The position numbers and the translations under genes were made by a program. From NCBI RefSeq assembly GCF_910596095.1, contig NC_056552.1:10211111-10275110 (forward strand): a DNA stretch of 64,000 nucleotides, in the 5' to 3' direction. The notes below the pieces were generated by a model that saw only the letters and a list, made by a program, of their open reading frames with translations, was not told the DNA's origin and made no database searches. This document shows positions 39,206 to 51,500 of the stretch, piece by piece (position 1 is the first letter of the stretch; every line of letters begins with the position of its first letter). This DNA is from Thunnus maccoyii (taxonomy: Eukaryota; Chordata; Actinopteri; Scombriformes; Scombridae).

Positions 39206-39999
39206 TGTTTTTTTTTCCTTTTCTGACGACGCCAGCTCATTAGCCTACACATGCGGTTGTGGAAACATGGTCTCTAACACCCTCTAGTGGTGAAAGTAAT
39301 ACTTACAAATACTGAGTGGGAGGGATGAAACTGGGCTGACAGGTTAATTGAGGTTGACAAAGCAAATAAGAATTTGATTGATTATTCTTAAACAGTGACA
39401 CTAGATGAATTATGAAATATCTGACATGTGTTAATATATATGAAAATACTCATATTTGATTAATGATTTGGGTCTCATAGCCTTTTTATTTTCTTTCAAA
39501 AAAAAAAGTTTAATTACCTAACTAAGACTTATTAAAATTACATCTACTCCTTCTGCCTCATTGAAAAATACAGTGTTTCCACATCGCTTTTTTAAAAGTT
39601 GCATACTGAACATTCGGCATCCAAACTAGTTGTGATGTCACAAATCATGCTCTTACATACACAAAAACTGAGATTTAAAGATCCCCTCCAGACATGTTGT
39701 AAGATATAAAATACTGTGCATGGAATAATATGTGTCTGATATGTTTTTTTCCACAAAAAAGTCCAATTACATCATTAAAATCCTTTTTCTAATCTCCTTT
39801 TTCTCGCTCATTTAAAAATTCAGAATCTGATCAAAAGCACAAAAGCCGTGTCCCCATTTGGTAAAATGATGATTTTTGGGTCAATAGTTGAGGTTATGTT
39901 AAAGGTTAGGGCAGTAAGCAGTGGTTAGGGTTAGAGTAAGTCTGCAAGAAATTAATGTAAGTCTATGTAATGTCTCCAAAAGTGACCATGATGTGATAA

Positions 40000-40037
<38 letters not shown>

Positions 40038-40558
40038 GTCATTCACTGTCCCTCGGGTTAATTTTGAGACGTTATTAAGCTCTTTGAAATCTGAAACTAG
40101 AGTTGAACTTGTTCCTTCTTTCATTGTTTTGAACTTATTCCACTCTTTTTATTCTGTAGCTTTGAATCAGCTGTGTGTGTGTGTGTTGTTTTTTTCTCCA
40201 TAAAACTGTGTAACTGATTTAAAATGCAAACACAACGACTAAATCTGGGTCTTCAAATATATTTGACCTTAAGTCGGAGAAAAATCCTTGTAATCCTGTA
40301 ATAATGCAAAACACAAAACCTGTTAAACCGGTTGGAAGGGGGAAGTGCACGAGCAGATACCTGGCCCGGTGAACGAGCAACGTCACCACCGCCCGCATCC
40401 ACTGAGATGGAAAGAATGAGGAAGACGAGTTCCCTTACCGGGTAGAAAGGATAGAGGTCATTACCAAGAAAACAGGCTTTCTGTTGAGTTAACTGTAACT
40501 GGTTACGCGTATTAAAGTGAAATAAAGTTCGATAAAACAAGTTGTGGAAACTGGAGTG
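39206..40558. other. Interval between thrombospondin and kcnk1-like
   Basis: It holds AT-rich DNA, a (GT)n tract at 40004-40035, and the likely kcnk1 promoter and 5' UTR from about 40330, where CpG content rises. No other coding sequence was seen. Confidence 0.5.
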
Positions 40559-43500
40559 ATGGCGCGCGGTTGTACGGGGGGCTGGTGTGCTCGGTTTGTG
40601 GAGCGACACCAGTCAGCGCTGAATTTTGCGCTGTTGGTTACCGGATACATCCTATATCTCATAATCGGCGCCGGCATCTTCTCCGCCATCGAGCTGCCTT
40701 ACGAGCACCAGCTTCGCCAGGAGCTGAAAGCAGCCCGGCGGGACTTCCTGAACAACAACACCTGTGTGTCCGACGCGCACCTGGAGGAGCTGCTGATCCG
40801 CGCGCTGGAGGCCAGTAACTATGGAGTATCCTTGCTCGGTAACGACACAAGCAACAACTGGGACTTTGTGTCCTCCCTGTTCTTCACCAGCACTGTGCTG
40901 ACCACCACAGGTGAGGACACAGGTGTTCAGACACTGTAACAGTAACAAGGAAAGTATTGTATGCTTGAGAACCACTGTTTTAAACTGGCAAAGTGGGAGC
41001 ACTGACCTGCGAGTGTGCATTTAATCTTACTATTTTGGTATTTATTTGTTGGACTTTCCAATTAGTCACGATTTATAAATTGCTTTCTTAGTTGTAACTA
41101 ATGGCTTCATAGCTAAAAAAACAAAACAAAACACCCCAGACATTTCCAAAAATATAAAACACTACTGAAAAATAATTTATATCTAATAGTTTTCCCACAA
41201 AAAAGTTAAATAATCTACTTACACCTTTTGGGTTGCCTGGTTGTGAAAAATAAACCCTCTGGCTGGTGTTTACCCTTATCTGTTTGTTAATAATGCAGTT
41301 ATAAATGTTGGTAATCTATTCATAAATACTTATGGGTTTCAAAGCCATCAGTTATACATGTTATCCTCCACAGGTTTTTCTGGAAGTGGTCAGTTAGAGA
41401 GTCCTCTTAGTGAATTAAAGAGTGAAAAATGATGCAGAGGAAATTTTCACAATCTGGCAACCAAAAAGTTGTTCTTGTTCCTGACTTACAGCTGAGTTAT
41501 AAAGAATTTGTAATTGATTTAATAACCAGTGATAAAGTCATCCGTTACAACTTAAAAACGACTTTATTAATGGAGACTTATTAGAAAGTGGTTACGTTTT
41601 ATTTTCCATCATGAGGAGGAATCAACAAATAAATGACTAATGAGAATTAAAACCCATGAAGCTCTATTAACACATACAGTAGTTAAACTGTGACTTCTGC
41701 TAAAAGGAACACATTAAAATCAATGTGTGTATACTAACTTCCACACCAGGTGCTCAAGCTGTAAAGACAAAAAGAAAATAATTACACCTTGAGGTGGACG
41801 TGCAGTCCACGCCTTTACTTGCAGAGTTTACCAACCTTTATGTAAACAGTGTCACGGCTCTTGTCAATCAGACGTATTTGTCTGACGAAATAAATTGTAA
41901 CCATAGAATGTAAAAAAAAATATGGACGTAGTCACTGTGACGTCACCCATTGGTTTGCGAACTTCTGTTTTGAAGCCTCGAGTGTAACGATCATGGTAGC
42001 GATTTGACCATCGCCACCTTGGATTTGGCCGTCGCCATGTTTGATTTTTGGAGCCAGAAGTGACCATATTTGAGAGGGTGGAGCTGACCATAGCGCTAGC
42101 TGCTAGCTTGGTTGGCACGGTACATTTACAATACATGGTTAACAGTGATAATGCTAATGCTAATTGTCGTTAGCGAAAAACACACCTGAAACCGTTAAAA
42201 CAAAATGTACTCACCGGAAAAACTGATCGTCCGACTCATTGATGGGTCTTTTATTACAACCAAAGGCGGGACAAGACTTTTTAGGCGACCACAATGTTAC
42301 AATTAACTTTAATGAAATGAAAACACACTGTGAAATAGCAGCAGCTACACCCATACGCAATGGTTACGTTACGTAAGCAACGTTGTCGCCATGGTGGCGA
42401 CTTTTCAATTACAACGTAGCTGCGCCCTAAAGTATACGCTGCTTTATCGTCTGTTTTACTCTAAATGGGGCCATAATTTACAAAATGAACATCATGCTGT
42501 ATTGAAGAAGACTTGAAACTAGCAATTGAGACCATAAACTCATTAGGAAACAGTTTACTGAGGAAATAAATTAAGAGAGAACTAGGGACATTTTGTCATA
42601 GACGTCCATATAATCGGACTTCTTTTTGCAGCCAGTGGAGTCGCCCCCTGATGGCCATTAGATAGAATGCAGGTTTTTGGCACTTCCGCATTGCCTTCAT
42701 TTTTCAGCCCCGGAGATTGCCGCTTGATTGCAATATTTACTTCCTACACTGTGCAGTCATACTTGCAGGGAAATGACAGCTATTTTTTTTACTTACAACT
42801 AAGACGAAGTAAACCACCAGACAAATTCTGTCAAAGAGGCCAACCTGGGATGCATGCTATGAAAGTAACTAACCCTAACCCTGGCCCTCACATACATTAT
42901 TATATCATACATTGTTATAAAGATTATTCATTTAGCCTATTATTTATTTATGGAGTTAAGATCAAGTCTGTCCTGGATTGAAATTGTCTTACAAGAGGAC
43001 ACGTTTCTGTTGAATGAACTTCTTTCTTTCTAATTATTGTTTGACAGGAGGAAAGTGACCTTTAGAAGAGCCCCACCTGTAATTATTCCCCTGTAATTAA
43101 GGCTGTGCTGCATTTTTGGGTGTGTTTTCAGGTTATGGCCACACTGCTCCTCTCTCAGATGAAGGGAAGGCTTTCTGTATCTTCTACTCCCTCTTTGGCA
43201 TCCCTGTTACCCTCTTCTTCCTCTCTGTCGTGGTGCAGAAGATTGTGGCCCTGGTGACCCGACGTCCAGTGTCCTACTTCCACCACCGCTGGGCCATGTC
43301 TAGGTCAAAGCTAGCCACCATCCATGCCACTTGCCTTGCCATCATCATGACCCTGTTCCTCCTCATCATCCCTGCTTGGATCTTTGTCAGTCTGGAGAAG
43401 GACTGGAACTATCTTGAGTCTCTGTATTTCTGTTTCATCTCTCTGACAACCATTGGCCTTGGCGATTATGTCCCAGGAGAGACCCACAGTAAAGAGGCCA

Positions 43501-44408
43501 TCCCACATCCACAGCTCTACAGACTGGCTATTACAGGTGAGTAGGGGACAGAATACACTGTCATTGCTGTCAGGTGAAAGCCTTGTATCTCCAAACAAGA
43601 TTGAGAGTACTAGCAGCTCCTTGAGGCTGAACTTAAGGTTTCAGTTTCACAAATATGATGATTTAATGCTTTGTAAAACATGAAAGCAAACGTAAAATGT
43701 TTGGGTTTTGGGATTAATCAGCACTAAACACAAAATACAGCTGAAGATGAGGTAAAATTCATCACTTTTACTGGTATTTGTTTATGAACAATGTATTGGA
43801 CAAACAAAAATTTTGGTCTCATGATGGCGCAAGATGAAAAGTCAGCAGATTACCAAAATCATTAGAATACATAACCTGGGAACCAATAGTGTGCCAGTCC
43901 TTACAGGAGATGTTGAGATATTTTGCTGCATAAGCAAGGTAGTGCAAGAAGAAAAGTCACCTAAGTCATTGGGATTCATCCTCTGGGCACCATGAATGTC
44001 TAACAAAGTTCATCCAATGGTTGCTGAGATATTTCATTCTGATCCAAGATGAGCGTAAGAGCCACACTGCTAGCATGGTTCAAAAGCAAAGGAAAGTCAA
44101 AGAATAACAGAAATGTTCTTTTTTATTACTTTAATCATGTTGAGGTGTATTGACCCCCACGCTGAGAACCACTGCCGTAGAGGACCATGTGATCCTTTAA
44201 CTGAAATTACAATTTACAAATCACAAAGTGTAAAGTACAAATGTTCACTGATCATTGATAATATGTTCAGTGTTACCATTGTAGCTTTTCTGATTAACAG
44301 GGTTACACAAAGAAATGACGGCTCACTGCTACACCCTTCATTCAGGGACCAAGCCTTGGTTTGATTTTATTAGTCACACTGTACTAGTGTTTGTTTCCTC
44401 ATGTTGCC

Positions 44409-44455
<47 letters not shown>

Positions 44456-44767
44456 ACTCTTCCAGTCTACTTGCTGCTGGGCTTGGTGTGTGTACTGGTG
44501 GTCATGGAGACGTTCTGCGAGCTTCCCCAGATGAGACGCCTTAGACAGAGGTTCTGCCAAGAAAACGTGCGGGAGCTGGACTCTGAGACCACCAAAATCA
44601 TCGAACGGGATCAATTGAGCGACCAGCTGACTGACCCCACGGATCACGTGACAGATCACCTACCGGTCATCCCATCTGTGTCAGAACAGGCTGCCTCCCT
44701 GCGGCAGGACAAGTTGCCACCTTACAGTCCAGCATCAGGACTTTCTGTTAATGGAAAACCGAGGTGA
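40559..44767 (+). CDS. kcnk1: TWIK-type two-pore-domain potassium channel, 352 aa, three exons
   Basis: K2P channels carry background K+ current as dimers. Exons 40559-40910, 43132-43536 and 44466-44767 join in phase to 352 codons plus stop (human KCNK1 is 336 aa). The order is M1 (~residues 19-43), an extracellular cap with a Cys in NNNTC at the TWIK1 cap-disulfide position, P1 with TTGYGH (~116-121), M2, M3, P2 with TIGLGD (~224-229), M4, and a cytosolic tail. The P1 Thr and His match TWIK1 Thr118 and His122, linked to its unusual ion selectivity and pH sensing. The tail motif IIERDQLS matches human IIEHDQLS, which contains the di-isoleucine endocytosis signal. These favour KCNK1 over KCNK6. 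ATG 40559 is chosen because MARGC...CARFVERH aligns with the human N-terminus. The gene is downstream of, and in tandem with, the thrombospondin. Confidence 0.88.
41880..42730. mobile_element. Large dispersed teleost repeat in kcnk1 intron 1
   Basis: It starts near ATGGACGTAGTCACTGTGAC and ends near GCAGCCAGTGGAGTCGCCCC ... CACTTCCGCATTGCC, a chain met repeatedly in teleost introns. No protein-coding frame is preserved. Class not assigned. Confidence 0.55.
43800..44060. repeat. Dispersed teleost repeat, opposite copy of 7380-7680 type
   Basis: GGGATTCATCCTCTGGGCAC, CATGAATGTCTAACAAAG and CAATGGTTGCTGAGATATTT are reverse-strand relatives of segments at 7430-7620. Confidence 0.55.
44411..44453 (+). 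repeat. (GT)n microsatellite at the kcnk1 exon 3 acceptor
   Basis: About 21 GT units end 12 bases before exon 3 (44466). They occupy much of the region where a polypyrimidine tract is expected; only TTTACTCTTCCAG separates the run from the exon. Confidence 0.9.
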
Positions 44768-45335
44768 CAGATTGGGCTGTCAGGGAGTATATCTGATTTA
44801 CATTGTTCAAAAGGGACTGGTCTATGCACTTTTGCTCTATATGTGGCTGCTCAGGACATACTTGCTTGGACCTCTAACAAAACATAAGTGTATAAGCAGT
44901 CTAAGTCACTTAATCATCTAAAAAGTGATTTCTTTCTGCCATTGCCAACACCAACAGACATTTGGTGCACTAAAAGCAGGAACCACCCACAGATTATCAG
45001 AATGGCATTGTTTTCTTGTTCTCCCCTGTTGCTCCATTCCCGGCAGATAAGAGCTGGATCTGTGACACAGAGGAAGGGCTGGGCCCACAAACGGATGGGA
45101 ACTCCACAAGTTTCCACTTCCCGCCAAAAGTCTGGATGCAGTAATTCCAAAGCGGCACAGTCTGCTCTAGAGGATTTCACACTCGCTTTTAGCACATTAT
45201 ATAATCTATGGCAGTATTTGCATAGGAAATGTGCCTTCTTGGAAGCACTAAAACACTACCAAGAGAATCAGAGGTACCATCAGTTGGCCTATTGTACGGT
45301 ACAATGTTTCCAAGAAGATGATCAAGATATAAAGA

Positions 45336-45341
45336 AATAAA
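45336..45341 (+). terminator. Probable poly(A) signal of kcnk1-like
   Basis: AATAAA occurs 569 bases after the stop, followed by a T-rich stretch. A second AATAAA lies near 45617. The gene converges on entpd1, so the two 3' ends are separated by about half a kilobase. Confidence 0.45.
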
Positions 45342-45887
45342 CATGTTTTTCTTCCTGGTTGCTTGTAGGTGATGATCGCTATGCAGCTCCGGATGACAAC
45401 ATGCTGAAATATTTAATTGTTATAACTGTAATGCAATGTGCCTTTTAGTCACTAGAGGGCAGCACTTTCATTCTTTTTACACATTTACATGAGGTTGCCA
45501 AGAGTTTAAGTCTCATGCTTATGGGAGTATTTCTTAAAAATGTAATTGAGTGGCAAGAATATGTCATTGTACAACTAAGGGTGAGGGAACATATTGTAGA
45601 AAATACTAGTTTTGAAAAATAAATTGTAGTTTTTTAATTATATCCCAGTTTACAAGAGTTTTTTTACTCACTAACAAAGCAGTGGAAAATTCATAAGAAT
45701 CAAAAAACATTATATATATTACTTGTCCTCCAAAGATCATTTTGCTGTTTTCATTATCATTTTGTGGTTTATGACAGCTCCTTTTCATAAAAAACAATCT
45801 GGACAAAGTGCAAATACATCATTTATACATATTTTTACAAATTACAAATGACAAGTGAACAATACATTATATATAAACTTGGGTTAT

Positions 45888-45893
45888 TTTATT
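45888..45893 (-). terminator. Probable poly(A) signal of entpd1-like
   Basis: Minus-strand AATAAA (plus TTTATT) lies about 360 bases beyond the entpd1 stop at 46252. It is the nearest good candidate for the end of that transcript. Confidence 0.4.
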
Positions 45894-46251
45894 TATACAG
45901 TAGCATATTCACATCATAATTCAAGACACATACATGCAGACTTATGTTGGTACACACACTCAAGCACACATTCTAATGCCCATTCAAACTTCAACACACA
46001 CTCACTCATTCACTCACTCACTCATAGAAATTGTCCTTCAACCAGAGAAGCAGAGCGAATCCCCCAGAGAGAGAAAGCATTTGTCCTTCTCTAATATCCA
46101 TACAAGCAGGTATTGACTTTTGACCTCCCCACAAAGGCTAGGAAGTGACAAGTTGACTTTCTTTTCACCAATTGGTAGAATAACACCCACACCAACACTG
46201 ACACATACACATTCCCTCCCTGGCGTCATTCATACATTTCTGTGTGTGTGT

Positions 46252-48534
46252 TTATATTATCTGTGGCTGCTTAGAGCGACAAGGCCAGAGAGGGCGCAGG
46301 CTGAGGATGAAGAGGACGAACAGCAGTATTGCGATAATGGTGACAATGGAGACGTAGCCGGCGTGGGGCAGAAGGGGCGAGTCAGGAGCCTCGGCTGGAA
46401 TCATGTTGGTCAGATTCAACATGTAGCCCAGTGTCCAGCCTGCATCACTGCCTTTTATCTTAAAATAACACAGGAGGAGGAAAAACTCAGAATCTATACA
46501 GAGGAAATCTGAAGCTGTTCTGGCAGCTCTTGATACTTTATTTTGGTTTTTCCTTTAATTTGACACCCATCTAGACTTCTAGATTTTTGACACACATTGA
46601 AGACATATAACCATAGGCAAAGGTTAAGTTTGCTTTTAAATTGATAAAACATTGAAAAACTAGCACCGACTTTGACTTTCTATATGTACAAAAATATTAA
46701 ACCTAGGGGTTTAATATTAAATACACACCTACTTTAGATGTACACTAATCGCATGCATGCACACAGGAACATTTCAAGTTCATTTGACTGAAGCATTAAT
46801 TGTACTGTAACTGGAATAAATGTAGGCCTGAGTTTTTCATATTCCTCCTAAATTTGCACTTGCAGGTGCAAATATTCTTTATCTTAGACCCAACCCTTAC
46901 CCTAATCTTAATTATTTTTTTATCATGCAATAAACTGCACACACTGATACCATAGCAGGTTTCATTGCACAACAACATCAACACAGACAGAAATTTACAT
47001 TACAACACATTATCATAGCTTATACAGAGCATACAAGGAGTGTGCTGGGTTGGACAGAACAAATGCCAACAGTTTTATAACTCATATCACTGTACAAGCA
47101 CATTGTGTTACATACATTGATTATTTTATTATATTCTGTCATACACTAAGTGGCAAGGCTGCTGAGGGATTGTTAAGGAATCTGCTCCCAAGATAATAGA
47201 GCATAGACTTTTCAACTACTTGGCTAATCAGTGATGGTTTATCTGTTTACACCAGAGAAACACTTTGCAATCTTGATGGCATTCAATGGATTGAAGAGGC
47301 AAAACCTTTGAGGGCAATTGTTTGTTTGGATTCAAGTTGATCACTAGCCAGTTTGAAATACAGCCAATCAAGCGCAGCTTACCAGATATTTTGATAGAAG
47401 TACAACAAACATCATAATGAATTCAAATGATGGGACTCAATGTATGATATTCTTATGGATACCAGCACATAATTTAATGAAAGGAAATTAATTAGCTGAT
47501 AAATTTACCACACTGATAGAACAGTAAACTTTAGTAAGACAGAAATGAAGGGTGTATTTAAGTATAGATTGAAGGAAAGGTGGCAGAAGCAGTAGGAGGA
47601 AGAGAGAATGAGGCGATGATTTTATAGGATTCATAGAAAAGAAGAAGCAGGAGAGAAGAGACAATGATATCCAAGTTCAGATTTGGTCAGCACATTATTC
47701 AAAATAGAGAAAGGTTAATACAGAAAGATGTTACTTTTGTGGAGAAAAAGAGACTTTAGAACATGTGATGCTTCAAAGTTCAGGAGATGAATGTTACATT
47801 TCTTTCATTATCTTAGAGGAACAAATCTGATTGAGAAGACATGGTAGTTTGTGTGTTTGTTTTTTAAATTGTAATTCATTATTGTTATTAATAATAATGA
47901 GTCCTGAACCACACTCCTTACCGGTGGCTGTAATGCACCATTTCATTGTTTTCCAACTACCAAACAACATCGAGAGGAAGAAGAATTTACTTGGCAACCA
48001 CAAAACTAGTAGAGTCCAAAGTCCAGTCCAGTACTCCACCTGTTTTATAACTGTGTTGTCATTAATATCCTCTGGGAAAGGCCATATAAGTGGCTGGCCA
48101 CCAAAAATGTAATTCCTGATTTTCAATATGTTAACATCAAATTTGTTTTTTATGCTAAACAAATAATTGGAATATTTATGTAAAAACATTTTGATAATAG
48201 CTAAATTTAATACACATACATGTAGATATTTGATGGTCACCCCAAAGTTCTCAGCCTTGGAAAATGGTTTGAGACTTTATTTTAAATCACTAAGAAAACT
48301 ACAGTATAAAAATGCCTGAAGACTATATGAACAGATGGCAGTAGGCTATATGTTATGTAGCCTAAGCCTAAGGAAATGTATTTATTTTACTTTGTTATAT
48401 TTGTGTTAAGTTGCTGCTGCTTGGATTATTTCTTGTATATTTTATACAGATGCAATGACTGTATGTAAATAAACAAACAAAAAAACAAAAAAACTCCAGG
48501 TGGCTGTAATGCAAGAGAAGAAGAAGAAGAAGAA

Positions 48535-48565
<31 letters not shown>

Positions 48566-51500
48566 TAGTGCTGTCCAGTAATATTCATGTAGGTGTACAG
48601 AGTAGCATTTTCAACCTGACATTAATCTTGTTGCTACTGCTGTGTTGATATGATATTCATACCAACACTGTGGCCCAGCAGGCTACCTTAGCCTTGCTGT
48701 TGATATGAGTTATTTTGATTTATTGCCTCTCATGCTTGTGGGTAATGATATACAGTTGACTGTTAAGTTTGCCATGACGCTGCTGAATCACATGCTATAA
48801 TTTGCATTGGTAATAACTGAGACATAATTTCAAGAAGCAGACAGTTGAGCTCATTTCTTGACGCTTGGTTGAAGTTTGGCACATTAAACCCTACTTTCTA
48901 GCTTTTAGGGCTGCAGTTTATGACTCTTTTTATTGTTGCTGTTTTATAGTTTATTGTTTGCTTATTTATTACTAATGTTTTGCTGTGTCCTATTACTCTG
49001 CATGGCTTGCGCACTGTCTTTGTGGCATCTGTTGTCTTCTGTCTGTAATTTTTAGATCACTTCATTGGCTTAAAGGACTGCAGTGATAATGTGTCTTGTC
49101 CTTAAAAATAAATAAATAAATACATTAATGAAAGAATAAAATTTTCATTACTAATTATTGGTGGGTCTATATAAAAAACAAAACAACAAAAATTGTGAAA
49201 AAATGCCACTCACAATTTCGATTCTTAGAACAGTTGACAAATTTCTGTCGATCAACTAATCAATTAATTTTTGCAGCTCTTTTGCTTTAATGTCCCAATT
49301 TAGTGAATTGTTGATAGCCTAATCCTGTTATGGGCTGAAATGGTTTTGGTCATTGCTTTTGTTTTTTCCTGATTGTGTGGATGTTGTTTGGGGGTTCCCC
49401 ATTGCCTTGCAGAAGCTGTGGCTCAGGAAGAAGAGCTTGTTGTCCAATAATCGCAGGGTCGTAGGTTTGATCCCCAGCTCCTCTACTTCCCATGTTGAGC
49501 ATGTTGTGCCTGAACAGGACACTAAAACCCAAATTCCTCCTGATGGCCAAAGCAGCGCCCTGTATGGCAGCTTTGCTGCAATTTGTCCGTTAAAAAGTAC
49601 TATTAAAGTGCAGTCCATTTACTATTCCAGGGTTGTCTTCCTCACATTATTTCACATAATTTTAGCTAATGTTGGCCTCATGGACACAATAAAGGATAAT
49701 TAGGCACATTCATAATTCCTCTTCATAGATCTAAGCACCTGATATTTAAAGCAGTTTAAAGCTTAATTTTTCTTTATATCATATGTTTTTTTCTTTTGCT
49801 ATTTAGCTTGCATCTAACAGCTACAGTAGTATACACTGAGTTGAAGAATATTTCCCTTGTATGAAGAAACTATTATCTTGCTGTATGATCATCTATCTCA
49901 AATAAGAAGTGGTAGCATTTACAGGAAATTACGACATGCTTGCTGCTTCAGATAAGTTAGATACTTTCAATGTTGAATATTTAGATACTGTTAGTATCTT
50001 GCTTATCTGCATCTTGCCAGAAGGTTGTCTCTGAGCTTTAACATTGATGAGAAGGACTTTGCTGTTTGCAAGAAGGGTGAGTGGCACTGGCTCGGCTGTT
50101 TTGAGGGGTCTTATCTGCTCCTTGCCATTACTTATTAAACAGAGAACATATGTGTCATATGTTTTGGGGGAGTAGTTTTCCCAGCAGAATTCTTTGAGAG
50201 CTCCCTCAAAGAGGAGGGCCTTTTTCAAATCTAGTTGCATAACCATGTGCTGTACATGGTCAATGTCTTGGCAAGGATCAGTCAAAATCCCTCACTTTTC
50301 AAAAACATCTTCACTCTCAACATCTAAAGCTCAAAAAGATCCTCACAAAGATAAAAATAGCCTACAAATGTGCACACACACACACTCACACAGAGTATAG
50401 TGAAGGTCAATATAGGATATGGCTTGAACAGGGAGATAAGAAGGGAGTGGACTGTGATCTACTGACCTTCTTGATGAATTTTATGTTTGAGTAAGTCTCC
50501 GAGGTGAAGTTGTATCCTTCTGTCAGCAGGGTGACGATGTATGTGCCGGAGAAACAGTACTCAGCCAAATACTTCACTTTTACTTTTGGATGCTGCTGCT
50601 TTATCTGTTCAAGTAGTTCAAATGCAACGATAACATCAATGTACAGCCTAAGCAAGAGAACACAGATAAGACACAAAAGTGCACAAATATAGCTGGAAAA
50701 TGTATTTTTGTGAGTGTGTAAGTGACACATAAATATGCCCTCCAACCTGCTGCCAAGGGGTAGCGCAGTAGTCTGCTAGCTTTTGCTTGACAGTTTCCAG
50801 ACGGATGGATGTATCAGTCAGATTGAGGAAGTTCATCACAAAGTAGTAGGCAGAGAAAGCCTAGAGTGAGGGGTGTGGGGAGAAAAGAGATGATGCAAAA
50901 AGGAAATTAACTTGTCCTCCTGTCTTTAGCAAATGAAGTAAACAATTTATTAATACTCAATTCTAATTATTTACCACATCAGGCCTTTTTCTGGCCTCAC
51001 TGACTCTGATGTCTTTGTTTTGCAAGACACTGTGACAAACAGAATAGTTGTATATAGCCATGCAGTTACAGTAGTTTTGGCTTTATTTAGTCAATAAATC
51101 ACCAGTAACATCTCTTGCCAAGAAAAGTATCCACATTGTTCTGAAAAACACACAAACCTCTCTGTAAACACTTTTTATTGGAATTATTTCTTCAGTAGAG
51201 AAGTGCTCACACAGTGAGGTCTGTGGATGTACTAGAGTAACTGGGACACGATTTCTATAGAGAGATCTTCAGCTGAATTTTTCATATGCATGTTTACAAT
51301 GCTATGAATGCCACAAACAAAATATTATTCACCTCCACTATAGAATTTGCAGAAATCTCAAAGATGGATAAAATAAAAACAAATGTATCTGCATGGCTTA
51401 TTACCACTAAAGGTATCAGAAAATGTAATATGTGGGTGAACCTAATCTAATGGTAAATCACTTTAACATTGAATTTCATATTTTATCATATTCTAATGCA

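Larger units (their letters stand above)
46459..50466 (-). other. Large last intron of entpd1-like
   Basis: Repeat-rich: a LINE fragment, (GAA)n, a partial MITE end near 49250 and a SINE. No independent gene was recognised. Confidence 0.5.

Noticed and set aside
42667..42981. 104-codon open frame on the plus strand in kcnk1 intron 1
   Set aside because: It begins in a dispersed teleost repeat and has no protein similarity I can recognise.
47794..48240. 148-codon open frame on the minus strand
   Set aside because: It overlaps retroposon-like sequence and low-complexity DNA, with no known domain or splice context.
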